From contig CBDDKR010000002.1 in NCBI GenBank assembly GCA_965230345.1, forward strand, positions 1,054,001 to 1,118,000: a stretch of 64,000 nt of DNA. The letters are read 5' to 3'. The notes beneath the pieces are model-generated. The model did not search any database and was not told the origin of the DNA. It saw nothing but the letters and a program-made list of their open reading frames with translations. Source of the DNA: JADKBO01 sp965230345. Its GTDB lineage: Bacteria; Bacteroidota; Bacteroidia; Chitinophagales; Saprospiraceae. This document shows positions 35,702 through 44,759 of this stretch, in pieces (the stretch's first letter is position 1; the number at the start of each line of letters is the position of its first letter). Made by a program: the position numbers and the translations under genes.

Positions 35702-38518
35702 ATGCCTAGAGATAAATCTATTAATTCCATCCTAATTATTGGGAGTGGCCCTATCGTCATAGGTCAAGCTTGCGAATTTGATTATTCAGGGTCTCAAGCC
35801 TCAAGATCTTTAAGAGAAGAGGGAATTGAGGTAACCTTAATTAATTCCAATCCAGCTACCATAATGACAGATCCCGTGACTGCGGATCATATTTATCTTC
35901 TTCCTCTGACCATAGAAAGTTTAGAGAAAATTCTTCAAGAAAGACAAATCGATGCAGTGCTTCCATCTATGGGAGGACAAACGGCATTGAACTTGGCAAT
36001 TGATGCTGACAAAGTCGGACTTTGGGATAAATATGGTGTCAAGATGATTGGAGTCGATGTCAATGCGATTGAATTGACTGAGAATAGGGAAAAATTTAGA
36101 AAGCATGTTGTAGAAATGGGGCATTATGTAGCTCCATCTTTTATTGCGAATTCCTTCCTAGAGGGAAAGGAAGCTGCTCAGAAAATTGGTTTTCCTTTGG
36201 TCATTCGTCCTTCTTATACACTTGGAGGAAGTGGTGGTGGATTTGTGCATGAAGAAAAGGATTTCGATGAAGCCCTAAGAAGGGGGTTAAATGCTTCTCC
36301 AACACATGAAGTCTTGGTTGAAAAAGCAGTATTGGGTTGGAAGGAATACGAACTGGAATTGTTGAGAGATAGTAATGACAACGTAGTTATCATTTGTACG
36401 GTTGAAAACCTTGACCCTATGGGTATTCATACAGGAGATTCGATTACCGTTGCTCCTGCGATGACACTTTCGGATTCGGCATTCCAGAGAATGAGAAACG
36501 ATGCGATTGATTTGATGCGATCTTTAGGAAATTTTGCTGGTGGATGTAATGTACAGTTTGCCCTAGATCCAGAGACCGAACAGTTGATTACTATTGAAAT
36601 CAATCCAAGGGTTTCGAGGTCTTCTGCTTTGGCAAGTAAAGCAACAGGTTATCCAATTGCAAAAATTGCAGCAAAATTAGCCATCGGGTATACACTTGAT
36701 GAACTTAAAAATCAGATTACAAAGACTACTTCAGCGTACTTTGAACCAACATTGGACTATGTTATCGTAAAAATGCCAAGATGGAATTTTGAGAAGTTCA
36801 AAGGTGCTGATACTCAGCTTGGCCTTCAGATGAAGTCAGTGGGTGAAGTGATGTCTATTGGTAGAAACTTTCTTGAAGCATTACAGAAAGCTTGTCAAAG
36901 CCAAGAAAATGGAAGATCTGGTCTTGGGGCTGATAAGAAAGAATGGATCAAGACAGAGGATATCTTAGAAAGACTTCAAAAGGCTTCAGATGATCGAATC
37001 TATCGTTTAAAAGATGCATTACGACTTGGAGTTCCAGCAAAGACGATTCAAAAACTTACGAAAATAGACCCTTGGTATATATCGCAAATTAAAAGACTGG
37101 TCAAGATGGAAGACAAGTTGATGCGATACAATGTGGCAGAAGAGATTCCAAGAGACTTTTTCTGGGATCTTAAAAAGGTAGGGTATTCTGATGCGCAGAT
37201 TGCATGGTTAATGCGGATTTCTGAAGAAGAGGTAACTAAAGCCAGAAAAGAAAAGGGCATAAGAAGAACCTATAAAATGGTAGATACTTGTGCAGCGGAA
37301 TTTGAAGCACAGACTCCTTACTTTTATTCTACCTTCGATCAGGAGAATGAGAGCATACCATCTGATAAAAAGAAAATCATTGTACTAGGTTCGGGGCCAA
37401 ATAGAATTGGACAGGGAATTGAGTTTGATTACTGCTGTGTGCATGGGTTATTGGCTATTAAAGAAGCGGGATATGAGGCCGTTATGGTTAATTGTAATCC
37501 AGAGACAGTCTCTACTGATTTTGATGTGGCGGACAAGTTGTACTTCGAGCCTGTTTTCTGGGAACACTTAGAAGAGATCATAGATCTTGAACAACCAGAA
37601 GGCGTTATTGTACAACTCGGAGGTCAAACAGCCATCAAGCTTGCAGAAAAGTTGACTAAGAAAGGAGTTAAGATCATAGGCACATCTTTTGAATCAATGG
37701 ATTTGGCAGAAGATAGAGGAAGGTTTTCGGATCTCTTAAAAGAGCTAGATATCCCATATCCAAAATATGGTGTTGCCAATGATACAGATGAAGCATTGGA
37801 AGTCGCAAATAGAGTTACTTATCCCGTACTGGTTCGTCCGAGTTATGTTCTTGGAGGGCAACGCATGCGTATTGTGATTAATGACGAAGATTTGGAACGC
37901 CATGTATTAAGTATTTTTAAACACATGCCAGATAATAAGGTATTGGTAGACCAATTTTTGGAGAGGGCAAAGGAAGCAGAAATTGATGCCATTTTTGACG
38001 GAGAAGATGTGTTGATCATGGGTATTATGGAACATGTTGAACCAGCAGGAATTCACTCTGGAGATAGTTCGGCAATGTTGCCTACTTACAGTATAAGTGA
38101 GCAATGTATAGAGACGATGAAGAAGTATACGCACAAATTGGCAAAAGCACTTAACATCAAAGGGCTCATCAATATTCAGTTTGCCATTAAGGATGAAAAA
38201 GTATATGTAATTGAAGCCAATCCAAGAGCTTCGAGAACAACTCCTTTTATTGCTAAAGCGTACAAAGTTCCATTTTTAAATTATGCTACTAGAGTGATGA
38301 TGGGTGTGAATAAGGTGAAGGACTTTGAATACAAAAAAGATTTAGAGGGATATGCCATTAAGGTTCCAATCTTTTCGTTCAATAAGTTTCCAAATGTTGA
38401 TAAGCAATTGGGACCTGAAATGAAGTCAACAGGTGAAATGATACGATTTGTAAAGGATCTGAATGATCCATATTTTAGAGAGATCGATCGAAATCGAAGC
38501 GTATATCTAACGATGTAA
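35702..38518 (+). CDS. carB: Carbamoyl-phosphate synthase large subunit, lacking the MGS domain
   Basis: A 938-residue CarB, which makes carbamoyl phosphate from bicarbonate, ATP and ammonia for pyrimidine and arginine synthesis. It has two homologous ATP-grasp halves, each beginning with a G-S-G-P-x-x-I-G-Q-x-x-E-F-D-Y motif (residues about 11 and 560), and R-P-S-Y-T-L-G-G-S-G-G and R-P-S-Y-V-L-G-G-Q loops. The protein stops about 20 residues after S-T-G-E-M, where the E. coli enzyme (1,073 residues) continues into the methylglyoxal-synthase-like allosteric domain. UMP/ornithine control through that domain is therefore absent. It stands alone; carA is not in the window. Confidence 0.96.
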   Translation: MPRDKSINSILIIGSGPIVIGQACEFDYSGSQASRSLREEGIEVTLINSNPATIMTDPVTADHIYLLPLTIESLEKILQERQIDAVLPSMGGQTALNLAIDADKVGLWDKYGVKMIGVDVNAIELTENREKFRKHVVEMGHYVAPSFIANSFLEGKEAAQKIGFPLVIRPSYTLGGSGGGFVHEEKDFDEALRRGLNASPTHEVLVEKAVLGWKEYELELLRDSNDNVVIICTVENLDPMGIHTGDSITVAPAMTLSDSAFQRMRNDAIDLMRSLGNFAGGCNVQFALDPETEQLITIEINPRVSRSSALASKATGYPIAKIAAKLAIGYTLDELKNQITKTTSAYFEPTLDYVIVKMPRWNFEKFKGADTQLGLQMKSVGEVMSIGRNFLEALQKACQSQENGRSGLGADKKEWIKTEDILERLQKASDDRIYRLKDALRLGVPAKTIQKLTKIDPWYISQIKRLVKMEDKLMRYNVAEEIPRDFFWDLKKVGYSDAQIAWLMRISEEEVTKARKEKGIRRTYKMVDTCAAEFEAQTPYFYSTFDQENESIPSDKKKIIVLGSGPNRIGQGIEFDYCCVHGLLAIKEAGYEAVMVNCNPETVSTDFDVADKLYFEPVFWEHLEEIIDLEQPEGVIVQLGGQTAIKLAEKLTKKGVKIIGTSFESMDLAEDRGRFSDLLKELDIPYPKYGVANDTDEALEVANRVTYPVLVRPSYVLGGQRMRIVINDEDLERHVLSIFKHMPDNKVLVDQFLERAKEAEIDAIFDGEDVLIMGIMEHVEPAGIHSGDSSAMLPTYSISEQCIETMKKYTHKLAKALNIKGLINIQFAIKDEKVYVIEANPRASRTTPFIAKAYKVPFLNYATRVMMGVNKVKDFEYKKDLEGYAIKVPIFSFNKFPNVDKQLGPEMKSTGEMIRFVKDLNDPYFREIDRNRSVYLTM

Positions 38519-38527
38519 AATATTTAA

Positions 38528-38559
38528 AGAGCTGCAATATAGATTGTGGCTCTTTTTTT
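38528..38559 (+). terminator. Intrinsic terminator of carB
   Basis: AGAGCTGCAAT (38528-38538), loop ATAG and ATTGTGGCTCT (38543-38553) form an 11-pair stem with two wobble pairs, followed by six more T. Confidence 0.9.
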
Positions 38560-38740
38560 GTTTACAGGGAGAATGCTTTGAGGTTTATAATTGAATCCTT
38601 GTTCTGTACTTGAAAAGGCTATTCTGTTTTGTAATTACTTTAAAATGAAAACTCCTTTATTTGTTATGCTTGAAGCACTCATTACAAAAGTTCAATTCTA
38701 TTGAAGTATAGAATCCCCAAGTCTCTATCCTAGAGTGACA

Positions 38741-38769
38741 AAAAAAGGTCGTCCAAATGAACGACCTTT
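38741..38769 (-). terminator. Intrinsic terminator of the TonB-receptor/phytase operon
   Basis: AAAGGTCGT (38744-38752) and ACGACCTTT (38761-38769) form a nine-pair stem with an 8-base loop. On the minus strand it is followed by a T run (38747-38741). It lies 21 bp after the phytase stop. Confidence 0.88.
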
Positions 38770-38789
38770 ATATATCACATTGGTTACTC

Positions 38790-39917
38790 TTACTTCAAAA
38801 GAGTGTCAATATCTCTTACGTCAACGTACTTAAAATTCTGACTCTTTTTTATTGAACCGTCAAAATTGAATCCATCTTGAACTACAAAAAGGCCTTCTGG
38901 AAATAAAGGTCCAAAATCACCTTTAACCAAATCGATTCCATCCGTTTCTTCTACTGAGTCACAGGCTCCATCTTTAAGTGTAAATGAAGTAATGTATTTG
39001 TCCTTTTTTAAATCAAAAATTGCATAGGAAAAATTGCCCTGGCTACTTGCAATAAGGTAATGCGGAGGAAGAAGGGCTAGACCCTCAATATCGTAGCGAA
39101 TCATTGGGTTTTTTCTCGTACTTCCAGAAAGGATCTTCCCTTTCAAACCGTCTGTTTCTTTCGCTCCAAATACATGAATAGCGTATTCTTCTTCGCCAAT
39201 ATAGATTATATGTGCCTCGTCATCGGCAACCATGCCTTCTACTTGTCTATTTACTTTAAGTCTTCTGACTAATTTTGACTTAAATTGCCCTTTTTTAAGA
39301 TTCAATCTAACTTGGAATATGTCCCCATATTTTCCATTTACATAAGCATACAATTGATCATTGTTTCCTTTGTAGAGACAAAAGCCATATGGGGCAAACC
39401 TTCCAAGATTTACTGAATAGTCCGGAGTTGTATTAATTTTACCATTTGGGTCAATGATAAAAACAGCAATAGTATTATTCGATCGATTGCTTCCAGCGAG
39501 AATATCTACTTTTTGTCCATCCCACATGACATCTTTACGTACATCTACATTGTTAATCTTTCCACAAGGTATATATTGAATTTGTTTACCCTGCATATCG
39601 AAAGAGTGAATCCCAGCAATTTTATTGGAACCAAATACCACACTTTTTTCAGGGTGTGTATCGTGACTCCATATTGCAGGGTCATCTGCTGAATCATCGT
39701 CTTCATGTGCCATGACTACATCCGTTTCAACTTTTGATTCGAGCTGATGAGGAATTTTTGATTGAGCATTAACTGCAGCTTGATATTCCTGTTCGTCTTC
39801 TCTAGCCTCTTTGTTTCTTACATAGGTTTCGCTACAAGAAAACATAGAGATTGCTAAAATGAAGAAAGAGATGGACCATAGTCCACCTCTTTTTGTATTT
39901 AAATTTTTGTATTGCAT
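38790..39917 (-). CDS. Beta-propeller phytase lipoprotein
   Basis: A 375-residue protein. The lipoprotein signal ends S-M-F-S-C. The body matches beta-propeller phytase (PF02333): H-E-D-D-D-S-A-D-D-P-A-I-W at the start of the propeller, V-F-G-S-N-K-I-A-G-I-H-S-F-D, N-N-V-D-V-R, A-P-Y-G-F-C-L-Y and V-E-G-M-V-A-D-D-E. In this family these acidic residues bind the calcium ions that hold phytate, from which phosphates are removed. It would sit at the cell surface or in the periplasm. It lies 6 bp after a TonB-dependent receptor gene, so the pair probably serves acquisition of inositol phosphates or the released phosphate. Confidence 0.88.
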   Translation of the reverse strand: MQYKNLNTKRGGLWSISFFILAISMFSCSETYVRNKEAREDEQEYQAAVNAQSKIPHQLESKVETDVVMAHEDDDSADDPAIWSHDTHPEKSVVFGSNKIAGIHSFDMQGKQIQYIPCGKINNVDVRKDVMWDGQKVDILAGSNRSNNTIAVFIIDPNGKINTTPDYSVNLGRFAPYGFCLYKGNNDQLYAYVNGKYGDIFQVRLNLKKGQFKSKLVRRLKVNRQVEGMVADDEAHIIYIGEEEYAIHVFGAKETDGLKGKILSGSTRKNPMIRYDIEGLALLPPHYLIASSQGNFSYAIFDLKKDKYITSFTLKDGACDSVEETDGIDLVKGDFGPLFPEGLFVVQDGFNFDGSIKKSQNFKYVDVRDIDTLLK

Positions 39918-39923
39918 TAATCT

Positions 39924-42671
39924 TTATTTAAAATTAAACTTAACTCCTAACTTGGTGTGAATACCGTAGTATTCGATTTGCATATTTCTGTCTTTATGAC
40001 CTTGATAATACCTTAAAGGTTGATCCAAAATATTGTTTACACTAGCGTAAATCTTCCAGTTTTTGTTGATTTTGTAGTCTGCATTAATATCTAAGTAGGT
40101 TACTTTATCGTACCATCTATCATAAAAAGTTTCATCATCGTACTCTTCGATGAATGCATCAGCAAAGTTAAAAGAAACTCTAACATCCAACACCTTAGTA
40201 TCGTATGCTAAACTTGCATTAAATACATTTTCTGGTGTTCCGACTAATGGAAGTTTTTCGTCTTCTCTATCTTCTAAGGTAATGTCTTTCAATTCTGATT
40301 TTGAATAGGTATAATTCAAGTACAAGCTTAGATTACTAAAAACACTAGGCAAAAAGTCTAGTCTTCTTTGAACACCAATTTCAAAACCATAAAGATCTGC
40401 ATTACCCGCATTTACAGGTTGTGTAAACCTGTCATAAACGTTTCCTTCAAATTGGTAATCCATACTTGTCTTTTCAGCAATTACATTGCTTAAATTTTTA
40501 TAGAATAGTCCACCAGAAAGAACTCCAATATTCTTAAAATAGTGTTCTACCAATAAGTCAATATTACTTGAAGTTGTCGCTTCTAGATTAGCGTTTCCAA
40601 TTTTTATCTCGTTGTCGTCTTGTTCTATTTCTTGGTAAGGGATCAAGTCGAAGTAGTTAGGCCTTGCTATAGAATTGGTCCAAGCAAATTTAACATTGGT
40701 CCAGTTTGTTGGGCTATACTTTAAGTGTATACCAGGAAGGACATTGCTATAATCATTCTTTTGTTCTCCTGTTTCAACCAATTCGTCACCATTGAATATA
40801 AATCCTTTGTTTTCTATAGATGTCATTTCATATCTTAAGCCTCCGATCATACTCCACTTAGACCCAATATTTTGGGTATACATTGCGTAAGCTCCGATAA
40901 CGGATTCGTTGGCATCAAAATTTCCTGCGAATTCTTCCAAGACATCTTCTGACTCAAATCCTTCATTTAGGTTGATGTCTCCTAAGTATTCCTTTTTGAC
41001 AAATGACCCAATACTATAATCACCTGCGGTAAAGTTGTCTTGATTTTGGCTTGAAATATTGTTCAAAGCATCAGCAATAAAAGCATCTTCGTCAATAGGT
41101 TCATATTCTTTGAATCGATTATCTCTAGACTTGGTTTTATCCTTATATCTACCTCCAATTTTTAATTGACTAGAGTTTTTTCCAAATAAAATTGGTATTT
41201 GAATATCCAATCTTGCATTAAGGTCTTCTTCTTCCGTAAATTGAAATTCTTCGGTAAGTTCCTTTAAACTATATCCAGAAGAAAGGTCTGCTACTTCCGC
41301 ATTATTAGGTGTAACTATTGGAGCAGATAAATCTGAAAGGTTTAATGATACAGGCTCCTTTTTTGCTCTGAAAGAGACATATCTTTCATTGGGACGATCT
41401 TCACTTGCTTTCATAGATGTCAACGTCCATGTTACTTTGATATCGTTGAAGAAATGTTCTCCACCTCCACCAAAGCTCTGCATTCTTTGATCTTCTAATC
41501 TACCAAACTGGTTGTCGCTAATACCTCCTTTGGTTTGTCTTCTTATTTCAGCGATCATTTGGCCATCGTCATCCATTTCAATATCCTTAAATCTAAGACG
41601 ATATCTGTTTTCCCAATCCTTTCTTACATTATACATTCCATTGAAATAAATGTTATGATTTGGGTGGATTTGATAGTCTATTGTTGTTGAATAACTTTGT
41701 CTAAACCTTTGAAGCAAGTATTGTCTTACTTGGTGGTCAGTAGGAACGGCAGATCCATTTTTGTTGTTTTCATCCGCATAATCCCATTCGGTTTCCACAT
41801 TGTCTGATCTCACGTGTTTGTCCAAAGCTGAAGCATTGAAAATTACTCCTATTTTATCATTGGCAAATCGTGAACTTAAGGACAATTGCCCTTTAAGGAT
41901 AGGTTTTTCTGTAAGGAAACTATACCCTGACCCAAGCTTACCTTTTATTCTCATACCAGGAGCAGCTTTTTGCGTTACCAAATTAATCGATCCACCAATT
42001 GCATCGGCATCCATATCAGGAGTTATGGCCTTGCTCAATTCGATATTAGAAATGACGTCTGAAGGAATCAAATCCAATTGAACATACCTTTTTTCTGCTT
42101 CGGCTGAAGGCACTCTTTCACCATTGATGGTGATAGAATTGAGTTCAGGAGCTGTTCCTCGAATATTAGCAAATCGGGCTTCACCCTGATCATATTGTAC
42201 ATTAATACCTGAAACCCTTTTTAGTGCATCACCTATATTGGCATCAGGAAAACGCTCAATTTGCTCACTGGCAATAACTTCCGTAATATTAAGATTGTTT
42301 TTTTGAGTCGAAAGCGCTTTTGCTTGTCCCTCAAGACGACCATTTACTACGATTTCGTTCAGGATTACACCTTCTTCCAATTGTATGTTTTTGATAAGGT
42401 CTTTTCCTCCTTCCAATACGATGGACTCTTTAACATCATTATATCCAATGTAAGAAATTACCAAAGTATACATTCCTTCAGGAACATTATAAATGATGTA
42501 GTCTCCATCGATTGATGTAAGAGCACTGTAATCTGTATTTTCCAAATAAATATGCGCTCCGGGTAGAGGTGTTGCATTTTCATCTAAGATGGTTCCTCTC
42601 ACGGTACTTTGAGCCATCACAGACGTAAATCCTAACACTAATAAAGCAAGTGTAATGTAATGTTTGATCAT
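39924..42671 (-). CDS. TonB-dependent outer-membrane receptor (phytase-linked)
   Basis: A 915-residue receptor. The signal peptide ends S-V-M-A-Q. Residues about 22-110 are a carboxypeptidase-regulatory-like domain (G-T-I-L-D-E-N-A-T-P-L-P-G-A). Residues about 120-235 are the plug domain, with N-I-G-D-A-L-K-R-V-S-G-I-N-V and N-I-E-L-S-K-A-I-T-P-D-M-D-A-D-A-I-G-G-S-I-N-L. A 22-strand barrel follows, ending in L-G-V-K-F-N-F-K. It probably imports a phytate-derived or phosphate compound, inferred from the downstream phytase. No SusD-like gene accompanies it, so it is not a classical polysaccharide locus. Confidence 0.93.
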   Translation of the reverse strand: MIKHYITLALLVLGFTSVMAQSTVRGTILDENATPLPGAHIYLENTDYSALTSIDGDYIIYNVPEGMYTLVISYIGYNDVKESIVLEGGKDLIKNIQLEEGVILNEIVVNGRLEGQAKALSTQKNNLNITEVIASEQIERFPDANIGDALKRVSGINVQYDQGEARFANIRGTAPELNSITINGERVPSAEAEKRYVQLDLIPSDVISNIELSKAITPDMDADAIGGSINLVTQKAAPGMRIKGKLGSGYSFLTEKPILKGQLSLSSRFANDKIGVIFNASALDKHVRSDNVETEWDYADENNKNGSAVPTDHQVRQYLLQRFRQSYSTTIDYQIHPNHNIYFNGMYNVRKDWENRYRLRFKDIEMDDDGQMIAEIRRQTKGGISDNQFGRLEDQRMQSFGGGGEHFFNDIKVTWTLTSMKASEDRPNERYVSFRAKKEPVSLNLSDLSAPIVTPNNAEVADLSSGYSLKELTEEFQFTEEEDLNARLDIQIPILFGKNSSQLKIGGRYKDKTKSRDNRFKEYEPIDEDAFIADALNNISSQNQDNFTAGDYSIGSFVKKEYLGDINLNEGFESEDVLEEFAGNFDANESVIGAYAMYTQNIGSKWSMIGGLRYEMTSIENKGFIFNGDELVETGEQKNDYSNVLPGIHLKYSPTNWTNVKFAWTNSIARPNYFDLIPYQEIEQDDNEIKIGNANLEATTSSNIDLLVEHYFKNIGVLSGGLFYKNLSNVIAEKTSMDYQFEGNVYDRFTQPVNAGNADLYGFEIGVQRRLDFLPSVFSNLSLYLNYTYSKSELKDITLEDREDEKLPLVGTPENVFNASLAYDTKVLDVRVSFNFADAFIEEYDDETFYDRWYDKVTYLDINADYKINKNWKIYASVNNILDQPLRYYQGHKDRNMQIEYYGIHTKLGVKFNFK

Positions 42672-42890
42672 AATCAGTGTTTAGTTGATTTAATTTAAAA
42701 GTTCAAAATAACGGGATGGATCTTTCTTTAAGATGTAGGATTCGTTATGATACCATTAATAAATCTCAGGCGGATTTATCTTCTTTGACGCAAGATTAAC
42801 AAAGGGATTACTTGGGATTAACAATTAAGCCTAAGTGGAAACATTGAAGTACTTTTTCGATGCCTTTTGAATTCGAGTAAATGTAAGTAA

Positions 42891-42918
42891 TGAAATCGTG
42901 ATTTCATTTGTACATTTG
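42891..42918 (+). promoter_or_regulatory. fabG promoter with overlapping palindrome
   Basis: TACATTTG at 42911-42918 is a perfect TAnnTTTG -7 box, 30 nt before the fabG ATG. Immediately upstream is the inverted repeat TGAAATC-GT-GATTTCA (42891-42906), which covers the -33 position where no TTTG is present. This layout suggests an operator or activator site. The box and palindrome are seen; the regulatory role is inferred. Confidence 0.55.
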
Positions 42919-42948
42919 CACGTCTTAAAAATTAAAATCTAATCGATA

Positions 42949-43695
42949 ATGAAATTACTGGAAGGTAAAGTTGCTTTAATAACAGGAGGATCTAGAGGTA
43001 TTGGAGAGTCTATCGTAAGAAATTATGCAGCTCAAGGAGCAAAAATAGTTTTTACATATGCTTCATCAGCTGATCGAGCAAATGCTATTGTTGAAGAATT
43101 ATCTGCTCAAGGTGTTGAGGTAAAAGCTTATAAGTCTAATGCAGCCAATTTTGATGAAGCTGGAGCATTGGTCGAAAATGTAATTTCTGACTTTGGTAAG
43201 ATAGATATTTTAATAAATAATGCAGGGATTACTAAAGATACTTTAATGCTCCGAATGAATGAAGAACAATGGGATGCAGTAATCAATGTTAATTTAAAAT
43301 CGGTTTATAACCTAACCAAACACTGTTTAAGACCAATGTTGAAAAATAGAGGAGGTTCTATCATAAATATGGGGTCTGTCGTTGGTGTATTTGGAAATGC
43401 TGGTCAAGCAAATTATGCAGCGTCTAAGGCTGGGATTATAGGGTTTTCAAAATCAATTGCCAAAGAAGTAGGATCTCGGGGAATAAGATGTAATGTTATT
43501 GCACCAGGATTTATCGCTACGGATATGACAGATGCTCTATCAGATGAACAAAGAAAAGCCTACGAGGATAGTATTCCCTTGAAGAAATTGGGAAGCGGTG
43601 ATGATGTATCTAACGCTTGCATTTACCTTGGGTCTGATTTATCCACGTATATCACAGGTCAAGTTTTAAGTGTTTGTGGGGGGTTGAACATATGA
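42949..43695 (+). CDS. fabG: 3-oxoacyl-[acyl-carrier-protein] reductase
   Basis: A 248-residue short-chain dehydrogenase of the FabG type, reducing 3-ketoacyl-ACP with NADPH in fatty-acid elongation. The Rossmann motif is T-G-G-S-R-G-I-G, the structural motif N-N-A-G-I-T-K-D-T-L, and the catalytic residues are S143, Y156 and K160 (Y-A-A-S-K). The C terminus ending T-G-Q-V-L-S-V-C-G-G-L-N-I is the FabG pattern (usually V-D-G-G-M). It is transcribed alone from its own promoter rather than in a fab cluster. Confidence 0.92.
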   Translation: MKLLEGKVALITGGSRGIGESIVRNYAAQGAKIVFTYASSADRANAIVEELSAQGVEVKAYKSNAANFDEAGALVENVISDFGKIDILINNAGITKDTLMLRMNEEQWDAVINVNLKSVYNLTKHCLRPMLKNRGGSIINMGSVVGVFGNAGQANYAASKAGIIGFSKSIAKEVGSRGIRCNVIAPGFIATDMTDALSDEQRKAYEDSIPLKKLGSGDDVSNACIYLGSDLSTYITGQVLSVCGGLNI

Positions 43696-43734
43696 TGGAG
43701 TGATTAAAAACTAAGTGTTAAGTAATCAATTTTT

Positions 43735-44474
43735 CTAATGAAAATGATTGCGAAAGCTAAACAGTGCAGAGCGATCCAATTTGATGATCTTGTTTCATAT
43801 TTGAATCTTAGAGTTTTTAAATCCATTAACCCAAGGATTTAATTGCTCTACGGGGGACTGCTGTCTATATAGCTCATTATCAATCATATATACATAATTT
43901 CTTGCTCTTCGAATAGTAGTCTAGAATCTTTCACATCAAATCCTTCTTGAACATTTATAAACAATCCATTCACTGAAATTCTACTCTGTTGAATGTCATC
44001 AAATTTTTTACTAGCTGTTTTTTCTCAGTTCAAAACTGTCATTATGGTTTCCGCTTATAGGGGTCGACCATCCAATAGGAACACCTAGTTTGTCTGTCAG
44101 AATTTGCATATTACTGGTTTTACACTTCTTTCTTCCTTAATAGCTTACTGCTTGTCCACCTCGTTTTGCAGATGTATGGGTTCTGTCAAAATTTACCACC
44201 GACATATCAAGTTTTGAATTGTTTTCTACAATCAATCTCCTAAAGTATTTCTCCCAAACTCCAATCTGTGACCGCTTATTTAAGTGGTAAAACACTGAAA
44301 TTCAACTGCATTTCACAAATTCAAAAAACTGTCGAAGAGGAGAATATTTCCTCTGTATTCCTGTTCGTAACTAATATCGGATCGCTTTGACTATTTGCCA
44401 AAGAGGAATTTTATTTTTCTTCCTGTTCTTGCCAATTCAAGATACTATACAAAAAATTTATTAATTTTACTCAT
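43735..44474 (-). pseudogene. Decayed IS5-family transposase
   Basis: Reading the minus strand, transposase fragments appear in shifting frames between an ATG at 44474 and about 43735. They include M-S-V-V-N-F-D-R-T-H-T-S-A-K-R-G-G-Q-A, G-R-K-K-C-K-T-S-N-M-Q-I-L-T-D, G-N-H-N-D-S-F-E-L and a C-terminal L-K-T-L-R-F-K-Y-E-T-R-S-S-N-W-I-A-L-H. These are the DDE-region and C-terminal hallmarks of IS5-type transposases. Several stop codons and frameshifts interrupt it, so it is inactive. I did not find matching terminal inverted repeats. It fills most of the gap between fabG and the secreted-protein operon. Confidence 0.75.
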
Positions 44475-44759
44475 AGTCATAAGTCTGTAGTGTTTAGTTA
44501 TTCTTTGGTTATCTCCTCAGGTTCTTAAACCTACAAACTTTTCCTATTGTAAATTTTAACAATGTGTTTTTAAATCACTTCAATGTTATTTTGATGGTTT
44601 TTTACAAGAAGGTTTGCTTTTCTTAATAAAAAGTAGTATTTTTATCATCACTTTAATACCTAACGCTTTTTATTTCAGTTTTTTGACTTGCTATAGTTTA
44701 AGTGTTTTGTATTAAAACATAACCCGTAATTAATTTTTTAATATAAATCATTAAATGTT

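Noticed and set aside
41800..42081. Open frame opposite the TonB-receptor plug domain
   Set aside because: Shadow of a well-supported receptor gene; no start signal or recognisable protein features.
43696..44759. Possible small genes between fabG and the secreted operon
   Set aside because: The only protein likeness is the frameshifted transposase; the remaining about 285 bp (44475-44759) is AT-rich with no gene.
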